A stretch of 64,000 nt of DNA from Labrys sedimenti (GCF_034424805.1 NZ_JAXOUF010000008.1:124001-188000); one strand, 5' to 3'. Shown: positions 51,939-61,866, numbered from the stretch's first letter. Made by a program: numbers and translations. The notes: a model not told the origin generated them from the letters alone.

Positions 51939-52502
51939 ATGTCGCGTATCGGATCGAATCAGGCAGCGGCATGGCTGTTGCCATTGCTGTTTGCGAGCCT
52001 GTTCTTGGCGGCTCAGACGAGTTCTTTTGCCGCCGGAATCACGCCCTTGGCGGAAAAGGTCGGCCATCGCCTATCCTATATGAAGGATGTCGCTGGGTAT
52101 AAGGCGCAAAATCACCTGCCGATCGAAGATCTGGCCCAGGAAGCCAAAGTCTTGGCCAGTGCCAAGTCCGATGCGGAGAAACTGGGGCTGGATCCCGCCA
52201 CGGTGGAGCCCTTCATCATCGCCCAGATCAATGCTGCCAAGGCCGTCGAATATCGCTATCTGGCCGATTGGCTGGCGCAGCCCGAGGCGGGCTGGCAACC
52301 GCGCCCGCTCGACAAGGTACGGCAGGACATCGCCCGGTTGAGCCAGGACATTCTGCGGCAGATGGCGCAAGACCTCAAAAGCGGACGGTTCACCTCGGAT
52401 GAGCGTTCCAGCTTCTTCAAGGCAGTACACGAGCCCAATCTGAAGGAATCGGACAAGCAGCAATTGTTCAGTGCCTTGCTGGCGATAAGGCTGGCGAAGT
52501 AG
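51939..52502 (+). CDS. Periplasmic chorismate mutase (*AroQ, gamma subclass)
   Basis: This protein of about 187 aa has a signal peptide (residues 1-32, ending SSFAA) and the all-helical *AroQ pattern: LAEKVGHRLSYMKDVAGYKA, QNHLPIEDLAQEAKVLASAK, GLDPATVEPFIIAQINAAKA and VEYRYLADWLAQPEAGWQ. It converts chorismate to prephenate outside the cytoplasm. Such secreted forms have no known housekeeping use and are found in some pathogens and symbionts. TTG 51933 is an alternative start, with GAGGA 7 nt upstream. Confidence 0.9.
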   Translation: MSRIGSNQAAAWLLPLLFASLFLAAQTSSFAAGITPLAEKVGHRLSYMKDVAGYKAQNHLPIEDLAQEAKVLASAKSDAEKLGLDPATVEPFIIAQINAAKAVEYRYLADWLAQPEAGWQPRPLDKVRQDIARLSQDILRQMAQDLKSGRFTSDERSSFFKAVHEPNLKESDKQQLFSALLAIRLAK

Positions 52503-52606
52503 GAATTGAGGGGCTGCGCGTAGCGCGTCCTCAGATCATGGCGGCCATGGGTTGCACTGACCGCGGGGAGGTGCTGCTCCCCCCGTCATAATGCAGGGCT
52601 GGCGGC

Positions 52607-53020
52607 TCACGCGGTTCCCCGTTCAGTCACGATCAGCCGCGCGGCGAGGGCCGTGGCTTCCTCGGAAGAGGCGGCAATTTCCATGGCGATCCCGAAGGCC
52701 TTGGTGGCCATCGCTGTCTGGGCCCGGAGCGCTACGCGCTTCAGGCGATCGGGCTCGATGGCGATCAGGGACAGGCAAAGCCTGCCGAGAGCCTGCTTGT
52801 TCGCCTTGAGCCAGATACCCCTGCGCTTGCGATCCTCATGTTTTTCCTCCGCATGGCCGGCAGGAAAGACCACGACGAAGGGCTGGCCTTGCGCAAGAAG
52901 TGCCTCCATCTCGCTCATCCAGCGCCCGGCATAGCCCGGAACGATTGCCTCGGGCCGAGACCGAATGATCGGAAAGCCGGAAACGTCGTGGACGATGAAG
53001 GCCTGATGGTCGAGTGGCAT
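52607..53020 (-). CDS. Conserved hypothetical protein (137 aa)
   Basis: This 137-aa soluble protein starts MPLDHQAFIVHDVSGFPIIR and has VPGYAGRWMSEMEALLAQGQ and PFVVVFPAGHAEEKHEDRKR. I do not recognise a family, though it reads like a single alpha/beta domain. It starts 21 bp after the stop of the FAD monooxygenase on the same strand, so it may be co-transcribed and act with it. Confidence 0.7.
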   Translation of the reverse strand: MPLDHQAFIVHDVSGFPIIRSRPEAIVPGYAGRWMSEMEALLAQGQPFVVVFPAGHAEEKHEDRKRRGIWLKANKQALGRLCLSLIAIEPDRLKRVALRAQTAMATKAFGIAMEIAASSEEATALAARLIVTERGTA

Positions 53021-53041
53021 AGTCGATCCTCGGTTTCGTAG

Positions 53042-54235
53042 TCAGATGGCGGTGCGTTCGCCGAAAAGGCGTTGTGCACCCTGCAGGGAGGCCGCGATCG
53101 CCGTATTGGCCCGCTGGCGCAGATCGTCTTCATAGGCGGCAATCGCTGTCGGAAGTGGCGACTTGCCGGTAGCGGCTAGGCTCAACCAGGTGGCGAGATG
53201 CGCCGCATCATCGAGCGCCGTGTTGGCACCGACGCCACCGGCCGGGCTCATCGCGTGGATCGCATCGCCCAGCACGGTCACGCGACTCGGCGCCCATGCG
53301 GGCAGGGGGCCGGCACTACGTATCGCAAGTGCAGCAATGGTCGATCGATCTGCTTTGGCAAACAGGGCGCGCAAACCACCGGCCCAGGAGCGGGCGAGGT
53401 ACTGGACCCGAGCCGCCAGTGCCTCCCCATCCGCCTCGCGCAAGGTCGCCTCGTCCAGTCCCAGGCTCGTCCGCCGGCCAATGACGGCCCAATAGAGATA
53501 GTCCGCGATCGGCGTGAGCCCCGCCGTATCCAGCGGGAGGCGAAAGGTCATGGCATCGACGATCACCGCGAAGTCATCGGCGAAGATCACGGACGTACCG
53601 TCCAAGAGCGTGTCGGCAACCCGACCGTCGAAGGAGAGATGGGATTTGCCGTAGATGCAAACGGCGCCGGTATCCTTCGGCGCCAGCAGCGGCCAGCGTT
53701 GCCGACATACGGTGGAATTCACGCCGTCGGCGGCGACGAGGATGTCGGCTTCGCACGCCGTGCCGTCTTCGAATCCTATTGTAACCGCGCCCTCATTCCG
53801 CGTGTCGAAGCGGCGAAAGGCCTTGCCGAAGTGGATGCGGTCCTCAATGCCGCACAGGAGAATTTCCCGGAGGGTGAGACGGTTGGCGCTGAGATCGCCG
53901 TCGCTTGATGGGTCTGCACCCACCGCTGAGGGGCGCCAGTTGCCGGAAGGGCGACCTTCGACCGGCCCGAGTCGGGGATCGAGAAAACGTCCGTTCGAGT
54001 GGGAGACGGCACAGGTCTGGCGAAAGAGCTGGTTCAACTCGGGTGTCAGGCAGGCTGCGAGCGCCTGTCGGCCCGTCTCGTCGATCCTGATCCTGTAGCC
54101 CTGCTTCCTGCTGTCCGCCGCCTCGTCCCTTTCAAAGACGTCGAACGAGATGCCGTGCTGTCTCAGTCCCTGGGCGAGGCAGAGACCGCCCAGCCCTGCA
54201 CCGATGATAGCGACATGAAAGGGCCGACCGGTCAT
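53042..54235 (-). CDS. FAD-dependent aromatic-type monooxygenase (PHBH fold)
   Basis: This 397-aa single-component flavoprotein has GxGxxG near the start (HVAIIGAGLGGLCLAQGLRQ), the DG-type segment in EADILVAADGVNSTVCRQRW and the GD motif VTVLGDAIHAMSPAGGVGAN with TALDDAAHLA. Such enzymes hydroxylate aromatics or polyketides, or inactivate compounds (TetX). I chose ATG 54235, which puts the Rossmann motif at the N-terminus. It is divergent from an AraC regulator with about 195 bp between starts. Confidence 0.88.
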   Translation of the reverse strand: MTGRPFHVAIIGAGLGGLCLAQGLRQHGISFDVFERDEAADSRKQGYRIRIDETGRQALAACLTPELNQLFRQTCAVSHSNGRFLDPRLGPVEGRPSGNWRPSAVGADPSSDGDLSANRLTLREILLCGIEDRIHFGKAFRRFDTRNEGAVTIGFEDGTACEADILVAADGVNSTVCRQRWPLLAPKDTGAVCIYGKSHLSFDGRVADTLLDGTSVIFADDFAVIVDAMTFRLPLDTAGLTPIADYLYWAVIGRRTSLGLDEATLREADGEALAARVQYLARSWAGGLRALFAKADRSTIAALAIRSAGPLPAWAPSRVTVLGDAIHAMSPAGGVGANTALDDAAHLATWLSLAATGKSPLPTAIAAYEDDLRQRANTAIAASLQGAQRLFGERTAI

Positions 54236-54430
54236 GCAAAGCCTGTTCCGGAGCAGGGCGTCCGCGGCCATGGCCACGTGCCTGCCCTCATTCCTGTTTC
54301 GATGCGTCCTTGCGGTTCGTGGCAATGCCGCTCGGCCGGGAGACGCTCCTGCGTGTAGGTGACCAGGCTAGAGCGGCGCGGAAAATCCTGATAACGACAT
54401 CTGGCCAAATAATAGTGAGAAGTGGCCAAG

Positions 54431-55258
54431 ATGCAGTCTGATCTTCAGAGAATGGACTTCATCGAGCGGGCAGATGGACCGCCGCTGGTCGCGCTATGGG
54501 GTGGCGAGGAGCCGGAAAGCCGATACCGCCTGGGTACCCGCGAATATGATTGGCACAGCCATGTGCGCGGCCAGGTCTTTTGTGTCGAGAGCGGGCTCGT
54601 CCATGTACGCACGTCGCAGGGGTCATGGCTGCTGCCGCCTCACCGCGCCGGGTGGATACCGCCGGGAGAGGAACATTGGGCCAGCGTCAGCGGTGCCACC
54701 AGCGGTTGGAGCGTCGTCGTGGCTCCGGAGCAGGCCCGGCAATTGCCGGACCGGCCCTGCGTCTTCGGCATCAGCGAGTTGATGCGGGCATTGGTTCGGC
54801 GCGCCGTCGCCTGGACGATGCTGCCATCGCTGTCCCCCGAGCAGCAGCGCATCTTGCAGGTTCTGCTCGATGAGATCGCGCGCGCGCCGCATGAGCCGCT
54901 CCACCTGCCCATGCCATCCGACCCGCGGCTGGCGCGTATCGCTCGGGCTGTCCTAAGTGAGCCGGGCAGCACCCGCACATTGGAGCAATGGGCGACCTGG
55001 GGAGCGGTCTCCGCGCGGACGCTGCGCCGGCTGATGCAGGCCGAAACCGGCCTCGGTTTCGCGGCGTGGCGCCAGCAGGTCCGACTGACCCATGCCCTCG
55101 AAATGCTTGCCTGCGGGGAGCCGGTCGCCACCATTGCGGACGCGCTGAACTATGCCTCTCCCAGCAATTTCATTGCGATGTTCCGGCGTGCCTTCGGCGA
55201 ATCGCCGGCGCGCTATTTCTCGGGACGCGGACCACGGGATTTCGAGAAGAGCGGCTAG
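54431..55258 (+). CDS. AraC-family transcription regulator
   Basis: This 275-aa protein has an N-terminal cupin-like sensor (TREYDWHSHVRGQVFCVESG, WLLPPHRAGWIPPGEEHWAS) and two C-terminal helix-turn-helix motifs (WGAVSARTLRRLMQAETGLG, ATIADALNYASPSNFIAMFR). It is divergent from the FAD monooxygenase gene and probably controls it. GAGAAG lies 9 nt before ATG 54431; GTG 54422 is less likely. Confidence 0.92.
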   Translation: MQSDLQRMDFIERADGPPLVALWGGEEPESRYRLGTREYDWHSHVRGQVFCVESGLVHVRTSQGSWLLPPHRAGWIPPGEEHWASVSGATSGWSVVVAPEQARQLPDRPCVFGISELMRALVRRAVAWTMLPSLSPEQQRILQVLLDEIARAPHEPLHLPMPSDPRLARIARAVLSEPGSTRTLEQWATWGAVSARTLRRLMQAETGLGFAAWRQQVRLTHALEMLACGEPVATIADALNYASPSNFIAMFRRAFGESPARYFSGRGPRDFEKSG

Positions 55259-55367
55259 GACATTTCAAGAAAGGTGGATGGAACATGTCATCGAGAAAAC
55301 GTCCCGGTACGGCTTGTGGAACCAGCCGTATCGGGTGATTGCGGCTCTCCGGCGGAAGCGGCCAGGT

Positions 55368-55577
55368 TCAGGCTGGCTGGCGCCAATGGCGATTCGACTG
55401 CCATCTCGGCTTGAAGTGCTGGCACCAATTGCCGGCACTCGGCGTCCAATGCTTGGGCAGGCGGCCGGCGCGGGCGCAATCGGTGGCGCTGTAGGGAATG
55501 CCGCGTTCCGTCGCGCAGGCACTCAGTCCGATTGCCAGGCTGGCGGCCATCGCGGCCAGAATCAGTTTCGTGCGCAT
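55368..55577 (-). CDS. Small predicted lipoprotein (69 aa)
   Basis: The 69-aa product has a signal peptide with a lipobox (KLILAAMAASLAIGLSAC), so Cys would be lipidated near residue 19. The mature part contains ATERGIPYSATDCARAG and WCQHFKPRW with two further Cys. GAGGG lies 7 nt before the chosen ATG 55577. Function is unknown. Confidence 0.6.
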   Translation of the reverse strand: MRTKLILAAMAASLAIGLSACATERGIPYSATDCARAGRLPKHWTPSAGNWCQHFKPRWQSNRHWRQPA

Positions 55578-55679
55578 GAACATTCCCTCACTTTCGCGAC
55601 GTGCCGGTGAACCTGAACCGGACGCCAGGGGTCGTCAAGTCGCTCCACGCCCATGGCGTGGCCGTTGTTCGCGATTGGC

Positions 55680-56738
55680 CTATCCCGCGTGGGATCGCGC
55701 ACGCATGTCGAAGAAATAATCGCCTGGAAATCTCTCTCGTATCGCCTGATAGAGCTTCAGGTCATGGCCCAGCCGGGGACTGAGGCGTTCGTTCACCTCG
55801 TTCCTGTCGAGCGCGGCCATCTCGTCCGATGCCGGCGTGACGTTGTCGACATGATGGGGCAGCTCCTTGCCGAGGTAGAAGCTGATCGCCTCCAGGCTCT
55901 GCTTGTAGTTTTCGACCGTGCCGATATAGGCAAAGTCGTTATCGACATTTTTCAGCGCCGTCTCGAATTGTGCCGGGCCGACTTTCTGCTGGTCAGGGTA
56001 TCCAGCCAGATATCGCGTGCTGTAATTATCGAATGTCACGTCATCGACATTGTCGAACGCATCGAAGATCGATGAGCGGGCGACGATCCTCGGGTCCTTC
56101 ACGACATATTTCATGTAGAGGTAACATGAGATGGCATGGTCGATCGGGTCCCTCACGATCGAGACATATTGGTGGGGCCTGCCGGAATGCCGGTGAAGCC
56201 CGTACATGTAGTGACCGAATACGATGTCGACGTCATCGAGGGCGCTGTTGCTGAAGGTGTCGAACTGCTCTTCATGCAGGCAGGGATATTGATGATAGAC
56301 CTGCAGCAACTGGATATCCGGATCGCTTTGCAGGGCTCGCCGGGTGCTGGTTCCGGCCGTCTTGGGAATATGCATGAAATAGACGGCCGGTCGCGTCGAA
56401 TGGGGCCGCGGCTCATAACGGTGATAGCGGCGCTGAACCACACTGCCATTGACTGCGACCTCGATCAGGACGGTGCCGAGCTCGCCGATCAGATGTTTGC
56501 GGGGTTCGAAATAGACGTTCCAGCCGCGCGCGTAAGGCCGGTTGGTCGCGACGGGAACATCGGGTCGCTCACAGGTATCGACATAACCAAGCGGCTGTCG
56601 ATTGACAAAAACGGAAAGTGAATCGATCGGGCGATGCGATGACACCCACCCTTCGATCTGGGTAATTCTATCACGCAGCGGATTTTTGTATTCCGTATCG
56701 ATATAAGCAATCGCAGAATTATCCGTCATTGTTTCCAT
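55680..56738 (-). CDS. Sulfotransferase family 2 domain protein with N-terminal extension
   Basis: This 352-aa protein has the PAPS 5'-phosphosulfate loop VYFMHIPKTAGTSTRRALQS and the 3'-phosphate site QYVSIVRDPIDHAISCYLYM, both typical of carbohydrate sulfotransferases. The first 110 residues (ITQIEGWVSSHRPIDSLSVF, VLIEVAVNGSVVQRRY) look like an Ig-like beta domain. It may sulfate a surface glycan or lipid. ATG 56729 is an alternative start. The upstream 670 bp have no gene. Confidence 0.85.
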   Translation of the reverse strand: METMTDNSAIAYIDTEYKNPLRDRITQIEGWVSSHRPIDSLSVFVNRQPLGYVDTCERPDVPVATNRPYARGWNVYFEPRKHLIGELGTVLIEVAVNGSVVQRRYHRYEPRPHSTRPAVYFMHIPKTAGTSTRRALQSDPDIQLLQVYHQYPCLHEEQFDTFSNSALDDVDIVFGHYMYGLHRHSGRPHQYVSIVRDPIDHAISCYLYMKYVVKDPRIVARSSIFDAFDNVDDVTFDNYSTRYLAGYPDQQKVGPAQFETALKNVDNDFAYIGTVENYKQSLEAISFYLGKELPHHVDNVTPASDEMAALDRNEVNERLSPRLGHDLKLYQAIRERFPGDYFFDMRARSHAG

Positions 56739-57405
56739 CTGGATCGTGTTTGGCCAACTCTATCTCGGAAAGCCCCATTTTGGACATATTCTCTACATGG
56801 TTGTTCAGTTTGTGCAAAGGAGAAATGAAGAAATGCGCATCCTTTCCCATGAAATCGGGGGGCTGTGCTTGTGATCTCGTTTGTGTGTGCCGTCGCTACT
56901 CAGAATGGTTGCGAAGATCGATGATGATTGCCGGGACGGGACTGCCTCGGAAGCTTATCCCGTTGAATTTCAACAGGAATATTGGAACGCAAGCGAGCGG
57001 AACGAATGTTCCCGGAAAGACCCCGGCATTTTTGACGGGTAGACTTGTGAGCTCCTTGCCGTAAGATCCTACCCAAGCTAGCAGGAGCGCCAAGGCTAGC
57101 GACTACGTTGTGGGGTTGTGGGTGTTCTTCTGCCAGGCGGTGCTTCACATAGCATCCAAGTGTAGATCTCACCTGTGAGAACTCGACGTTGATGAATTCA
57201 GGACCGGAGGAATTGAGTTGCAGGCTCATTCCTCCGTTTTCTGTTGCGGGTCCCTCTCCCGACAAGTCTGCCGGTTGTTCGATGCACCGGCCGCGGTCGG
57301 CCCTTTTATCGCCCGCTACGATCGCTTTTCCATCCGAACGGCACGCAATTGTTCACGCCGGCATTCTTCCGGCCTCTCGGCGTTATGGCACGTGGCACGC
57401 AGACA
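56739..57405. other. Long spacer without supported gene
   Basis: This 667-bp stretch between a sulfotransferase gene and the 3' end of a GNAT gene is less GC-rich than its neighbours. It has only short open frames with no family features. It may hold the sulfotransferase promoter and remnants of lost genes. Confidence 0.4.
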
Positions 57406-58359
57406 TCAGCAAAACGCGTTGTAGACTTCCGGGTTGAACCGGCGGATCTCGCGCAGGGTGCGATAGAGCGGCGTCGACTTGGAGACGATGTAGCGCGGAC
57501 TCACGGTGCCGCCGAAGCCGGAGAACAGCAGCATCGAGCCTGAATTGACCACACCATCGAAGTCGAAGGTCAGGCCCCGGGCGACCGCCTCCCGGATACC
57601 ATGCCAGAGCAGCATGGGGATGACGCCATTCGTACTGTCGGCCGACCGGGTCGACAGCAGGTAGTAATAGGCCTTGCTGTCCCAGGCACAGAAGATGGCC
57701 GCCTTGGCCACGCCGCCATCCCGGGCCACCAGGAAGTGGCCGCGTCTACGTTCAAGGCTGGCTGTCGTAACCGCCTGGCAGGCCGCGAAATCGACATTGG
57801 CGCTTTCGTTGCGCGCTTCCAGATTGGCGCTCGCAAAGCGGAAGAAGTCCTCCGGATCCATGTCCTGCGAGACGAGGTAATGCTCCTCGGCCCGGCGGAT
57901 CACGTTGCGCGTCTTGTCACGCATGCAGCGCCAGAGCTGTTGTTGTTCTGCCGGCTGGATCTCGAAGGTGAATTGTACCGAGACCTCGTAATTTTCGGCC
58001 TGGAAGGCGAGGGCATCTGAAATGCCCGCATGCATTTTCTGGCGGAAGGAGGCGATTGCCGGGAGTTTGCGCAGCAGCTCGCGGATGATCCCTTGTGTCT
58101 TCAGGAAGCGGTTCGGCTTCGATCCCTGGGATTCGACAACACCAGGGCCAAGGAAATGCGTCATCGGCGGCATGTTGGCGCTCTGGAGGCCAAGGCGCGA
58201 TTCCAGGACATAGGGCAGGCGTCCGACGGTACGCCCTCCTTCCTCATGTTCCACGAATTCGACTTTCCCCCGCGTAGCCGCGTTCAGCCACCAATCTTCA
58301 TGGAAGACGGTCGGGATCAGGGGGTCGACAAGGATGCCTGATGTCGCTTTTTCCAACAC
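57406..58359 (-). CDS. GNAT/FemAB-like acyltransferase (BioF2-like)
   Basis: This 317-aa protein has the pattern of FemAB/BioF2-like acyltransferases: PTVFHEDWWLNAATRGKVEF, WRCMRDKTRNVIRRAEEHYL, HFLVARDGGVAKAAIFCAWD and STNGVIPMLLWHGIREAVAR. Such enzymes move acyl or aminoacyl groups onto surface sugars or peptides. The start is GTG 58359, chosen for frame continuity, with no strong ribosome site. It could act with the nearby sulfotransferase in surface glycan modification; this is inference. Confidence 0.75.
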   Translation of the reverse strand: MLEKATSGILVDPLIPTVFHEDWWLNAATRGKVEFVEHEEGGRTVGRLPYVLESRLGLQSANMPPMTHFLGPGVVESQGSKPNRFLKTQGIIRELLRKLPAIASFRQKMHAGISDALAFQAENYEVSVQFTFEIQPAEQQQLWRCMRDKTRNVIRRAEEHYLVSQDMDPEDFFRFASANLEARNESANVDFAACQAVTTASLERRRGHFLVARDGGVAKAAIFCAWDSKAYYYLLSTRSADSTNGVIPMLLWHGIREAVARGLTFDFDGVVNSGSMLLFSGFGGTVSPRYIVSKSTPLYRTLREIRRFNPEVYNAFC

Positions 58360-58673
58360 GCTGCCGGTGACCCAGTATGATTGAAATAATTATCGAATAA
58401 TCGCGGCTCCTTGGTCGTTTACAGAATGATTCAGGCGGTGGTCAAGATTGTGGCTTCGAGTTGACACCCAACTTCCAATAATAATTCCTGGAGCATTATC
58501 CTTTTTCGCACATTAAAAATATTTAATTAAACCAAAAGTATTAGATTGGGTCTGCAGCAGGGTAATGCGCCCACCAAATTACCATTTCAGTTCTTTCCAT
58601 TGCCAGCCCACACATGAAAAACCCGCCACGTTGCCGTGGCGGGGGAATTGTGCGTTACGGAAGGAGGCCCAAT
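58360..58673. other. AT-rich spacer containing the RND operon terminator
   Basis: Apart from the terminator at 58617-58643, the stretch is AT-rich (around 58510 it reads AAAAATATTTAATTAAACC) and probably includes the promoter of the GNAT gene. No gene is seen. Confidence 0.5.
58617..58643 (-). terminator. Rho-independent terminator of the RND pump operon
   Basis: On the minus strand CCCGCCACG, GCAA, CGTGGCGGG is followed by TTTTT, 31 bp after the RND permease stop codon. The stem is a perfect 9 bp. Confidence 0.88.
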
Positions 58674-61600
58674 CTAATGGGCGGCTGTATCTCCTGCGTG
58701 GGGTTTGCCCCCGAAACGCTGCTTCACCCATTCGCGCAAGCCCTGGAAGAAGACATAGAGCATCGGAATTAGGAAGATGCCGAGAACGGAGGCGCCCACC
58801 ATGCCGCCGAACACGGCCGTGCCCACGGCGCGGCGGCTGACCATGGCGGCGCCGGTGGCGATCACCAGCGGCACCAGGCCGAGGATGAAGGCGATGGACG
58901 TCATCATCACCGCTCGGAACCGCATCTTGGCACCGAGAATGGCGGCATCCCGGATCGGCAGGCCGGCTTCGCGCTGTTCCTTGGCGAACTCGACGATCAG
59001 AATGCCGTTCTTGGCGGCGAGTGCAATCAGCACCACCAGACCGATCTGGGCGTAGACGTCGAGGGAGAGCGTCGCGATGGGCATGCCCGTCATCGAGCCG
59101 ACCCACGCCAGGAACTGTGGAACGAACAGGATGCCGAGGAAGGAGGTGAACACCGCCACCACTACCGAGAGCAGCACGGGAATGGGAATCACCCAGCTCT
59201 CATAGAGCGCCACCAGGAAGAGGAAGGCGAACAGCACGGCAAGGCCGAGGATGATGCCCGTCTGGCCGGAGGCCTGGCTTTCCTGATAGGAGGTGCCGGT
59301 CCACTCGAAGCCATAGCCAGGTGGCAGGGTCTTGGCCGAGACATCGGCCATCGCCGTCATGGCATCGCCCGAGGAGATGCCGGGCTTGGGCGAACCGTTG
59401 ACGCTCACGGCGCGATAATTGTTGTAGCGCGCGATTGTCTGCGGCCCGAGCTGGGTCGAGATCGAGGTGATGGAGCGCAGCGGCACCATCTCGTTCTTGT
59501 TGTTGCGGATATAGATCTTCCACAACGCCTCGGTATCGTTGCGATCGCCGATCTCGCCCTGGATATTGACCTGCCAGGTACGGCCATAGAGGTTGAAATC
59601 GTTGATATAGGCCGAGCCCAGTGTCGCCTGCAGCGTGGCGAATACGTCCGACATCTGCAGGCCCAGGGCCTGGGCCTTGTCGCGATCGATATCGAGGAAG
59701 ATCGAGGGATTGTTCGCGCTGAAGGTGGTGAACACGCGCGACAATTTCGGATCCTGGTTCGCGGCCGCGATCAGACCCTGCGCGACGCCGGCCATGGCGA
59801 CCGGTTCGGCGCCTTCCAGATTCTCCAGCATGTACTGGAAGCCGCCCGTGGTGGACAGGCCGATGATCGGCGGCACGTTGAGCGCGAGCACCTGGGCGGT
59901 GTTGATCGACTGCGTCGCGCCGAAGACCCTGCCGATCAAAGTCTGGGCCGAGTCTGCCGCCTTCTTGCGGTCCTCGAACGGCTTCAGGCGCGCCACCATG
60001 AAGGCGCTGTTCGACTGGGCACCGCCATCGAGGAACGAGAAGCCGACGATCGCCAAATTGTCCTGGATCTGCGGCATCTGCTTGAGAATGCCTTCGACCT
60101 GTTCCACCACAGCGGTGGTTCGGTTGACCGAGGCGCCGTCCGGCAATTGCAGGACGATGAAGAAGGCGCCCTGGTCTTCCTCCGGCACGAAGCCGGTCGG
60201 CGTCTTTCCAGCGAGATAGTAAGTACCGGCAGCAAAGGCCGCGACGGCGACCACGCTGAGAACGGAGACACGCACCAGCCTCGTCACCACGGCGGCGTAG
60301 CCGTCGCGGACATTGTCGATCCGCCGCATCACCCAGGCCATGATGCCGCGCTTCTTGCTGTGGCGCAGGAAGACGGCGCACAAAGCGGGCGACAGCGTCA
60401 GGGCGTTGAGGGCCGAGATCAGCATGGCGGCTGAAATGGTGACGGCGAACTGGCGGAAGAGCTCGCCCGTCAGGCCCGGGATGAAGGCGATCGGCACGAA
60501 CACCGACAGCAGCACCAGGGTGATGGCGATGATCGGCGCGGTGATCTGGCTCATCGCCTTCTTCGTGGCGGCGACCGGCGACAGCTCCGGCTCTTCCTCC
60601 ATCACGCGTTCGACGTTCTCGACCACGACGATGGCGTCGTCGACGACGATGCCGATGGCGAGCACCAGGGCCAGCAGCGACACCGTATTGGCCGAATAGC
60701 CGAGCGCCAGCATCACGGCGAAGGTGCCGACCAGACTGACGGGCACGGCAATGGCCGGAATGATGGTGGCGCGCAGGCTGCCCAGGAACAGGAAGACGAC
60801 GATCACCACCAGGATGAAGGCCTCGATCAGCGTCCGGATCACCTCGCCGATGGTGTCGGAGACGAAGGTCGAGGTGTCATAGACGATGGTGGAGGACAGC
60901 CCCTTGGGGAAATTCTTCTGAACTTCCGCGAGGGTCTTCTGAATTTCCTTGGATGTCGCGACGGCATTGGCGCCGGGCGACAGATAGATGGCGACGGCGA
61001 CGGCCGGCTTGCCATTCAGGCGAGAGGTCTGGTCGAGATTCTGGGCTCCCATTTCGACGCGGGCGACGTCGCGCACGCGCAGCACGGAGCCATCGGGATT
61101 GGCGCGCACCACGATATTGCCGAATTGCTCCGGCGTGGCCAGGCGACCCTGGGTCTGCAGGTTGAGCTGCAATTGCTGGTCTGCGGCCGCAGGCTGGGCG
61201 CCGATGCGCCCGACCGGCGCCTGTACGTTCTGGGACTGGATCGCGGTGGCAATATCGGAGGGCTGCAGGCCCAGATTGGTCATGCGCTGGGTATCGAACC
61301 AGATCCGCATGGAATAGTTCTGCTTGCTGAACAAGCTGGCCTGGCCGACGCCGGGCGTGCGCGACAGCCGGTCGAGCACGTTGATCGCCAGGTAGTTGGT
61401 GATGAACAGCGGATCGAGCTTGGGATCGTCCGACGAGAACAGCACGAATTGCAGGATCGACGACGAGCGCTTCTGCACTGTCACGCCCTGGGTTCGCACC
61501 GTGTCCGGCAGCTTGGCGAGCGCGGCCTGCACGCGGTTGTTGACGTTCACCGTGTCGATGTCGGGATCGGAGCCGAGCGCGAAGGAGACGGTGAGGCCGT

Positions 61601-61865
61601 AGCTGCCGTCATTGCCGCTGTTCGACTGCATGTACAGCATCTTGTCGACGCCGATGATCTGGGCTTCCAGTGGCTGGGCCACGGAAGACTCGACCACGGA
61701 AGCCGAGGCGCCCGGATAGCTGGCGCTGACCTGGACCTGAGGCGGCACCAGGTCGGGATATTGGGCGACGGGCAGGAAGCCCATCGCCAGCGCGCCGGCC
61801 AGCGTGATGACGATGGCGATGACGACGGCAAGGCGCGGCCGGTCGATGAAGACGGATGAAAACAT
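58674..61865 (-). CDS. RND efflux permease, HAE1 family
   Basis: This 1063-aa inner-membrane proton antiporter has 12 predicted helices and two large periplasmic loops. Visible marks are the N-terminal MFSSVFIDRPRLAVVIAIVI, LPVAQYPDLVPPQVQVSASY, the proton-relay Asp pair in GIVVDDAIVVVENVERVMEE and the Lys in LIALAAKNGILIVEFAKEQR. It pumps drugs or toxic metabolites outward. It starts 1 nt after the adaptor stop codon. An outer-membrane TolC partner is not in the window. Confidence 0.95.
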   Translation of the reverse strand: MFSSVFIDRPRLAVVIAIVITLAGALAMGFLPVAQYPDLVPPQVQVSASYPGASASVVESSVAQPLEAQIIGVDKMLYMQSNSGNDGSYGLTVSFALGSDPDIDTVNVNNRVQAALAKLPDTVRTQGVTVQKRSSSILQFVLFSSDDPKLDPLFITNYLAINVLDRLSRTPGVGQASLFSKQNYSMRIWFDTQRMTNLGLQPSDIATAIQSQNVQAPVGRIGAQPAAADQQLQLNLQTQGRLATPEQFGNIVVRANPDGSVLRVRDVARVEMGAQNLDQTSRLNGKPAVAVAIYLSPGANAVATSKEIQKTLAEVQKNFPKGLSSTIVYDTSTFVSDTIGEVIRTLIEAFILVVIVVFLFLGSLRATIIPAIAVPVSLVGTFAVMLALGYSANTVSLLALVLAIGIVVDDAIVVVENVERVMEEEPELSPVAATKKAMSQITAPIIAITLVLLSVFVPIAFIPGLTGELFRQFAVTISAAMLISALNALTLSPALCAVFLRHSKKRGIMAWVMRRIDNVRDGYAAVVTRLVRVSVLSVVAVAAFAAGTYYLAGKTPTGFVPEEDQGAFFIVLQLPDGASVNRTTAVVEQVEGILKQMPQIQDNLAIVGFSFLDGGAQSNSAFMVARLKPFEDRKKAADSAQTLIGRVFGATQSINTAQVLALNVPPIIGLSTTGGFQYMLENLEGAEPVAMAGVAQGLIAAANQDPKLSRVFTTFSANNPSIFLDIDRDKAQALGLQMSDVFATLQATLGSAYINDFNLYGRTWQVNIQGEIGDRNDTEALWKIYIRNNKNEMVPLRSITSISTQLGPQTIARYNNYRAVSVNGSPKPGISSGDAMTAMADVSAKTLPPGYGFEWTGTSYQESQASGQTGIILGLAVLFAFLFLVALYESWVIPIPVLLSVVVAVFTSFLGILFVPQFLAWVGSMTGMPIATLSLDVYAQIGLVVLIALAAKNGILIVEFAKEQREAGLPIRDAAILGAKMRFRAVMMTSIAFILGLVPLVIATGAAMVSRRAVGTAVFGGMVGASVLGIFLIPMLYVFFQGLREWVKQRFGGKPHAGDTAAH

Positions 61866-61866
61866 C

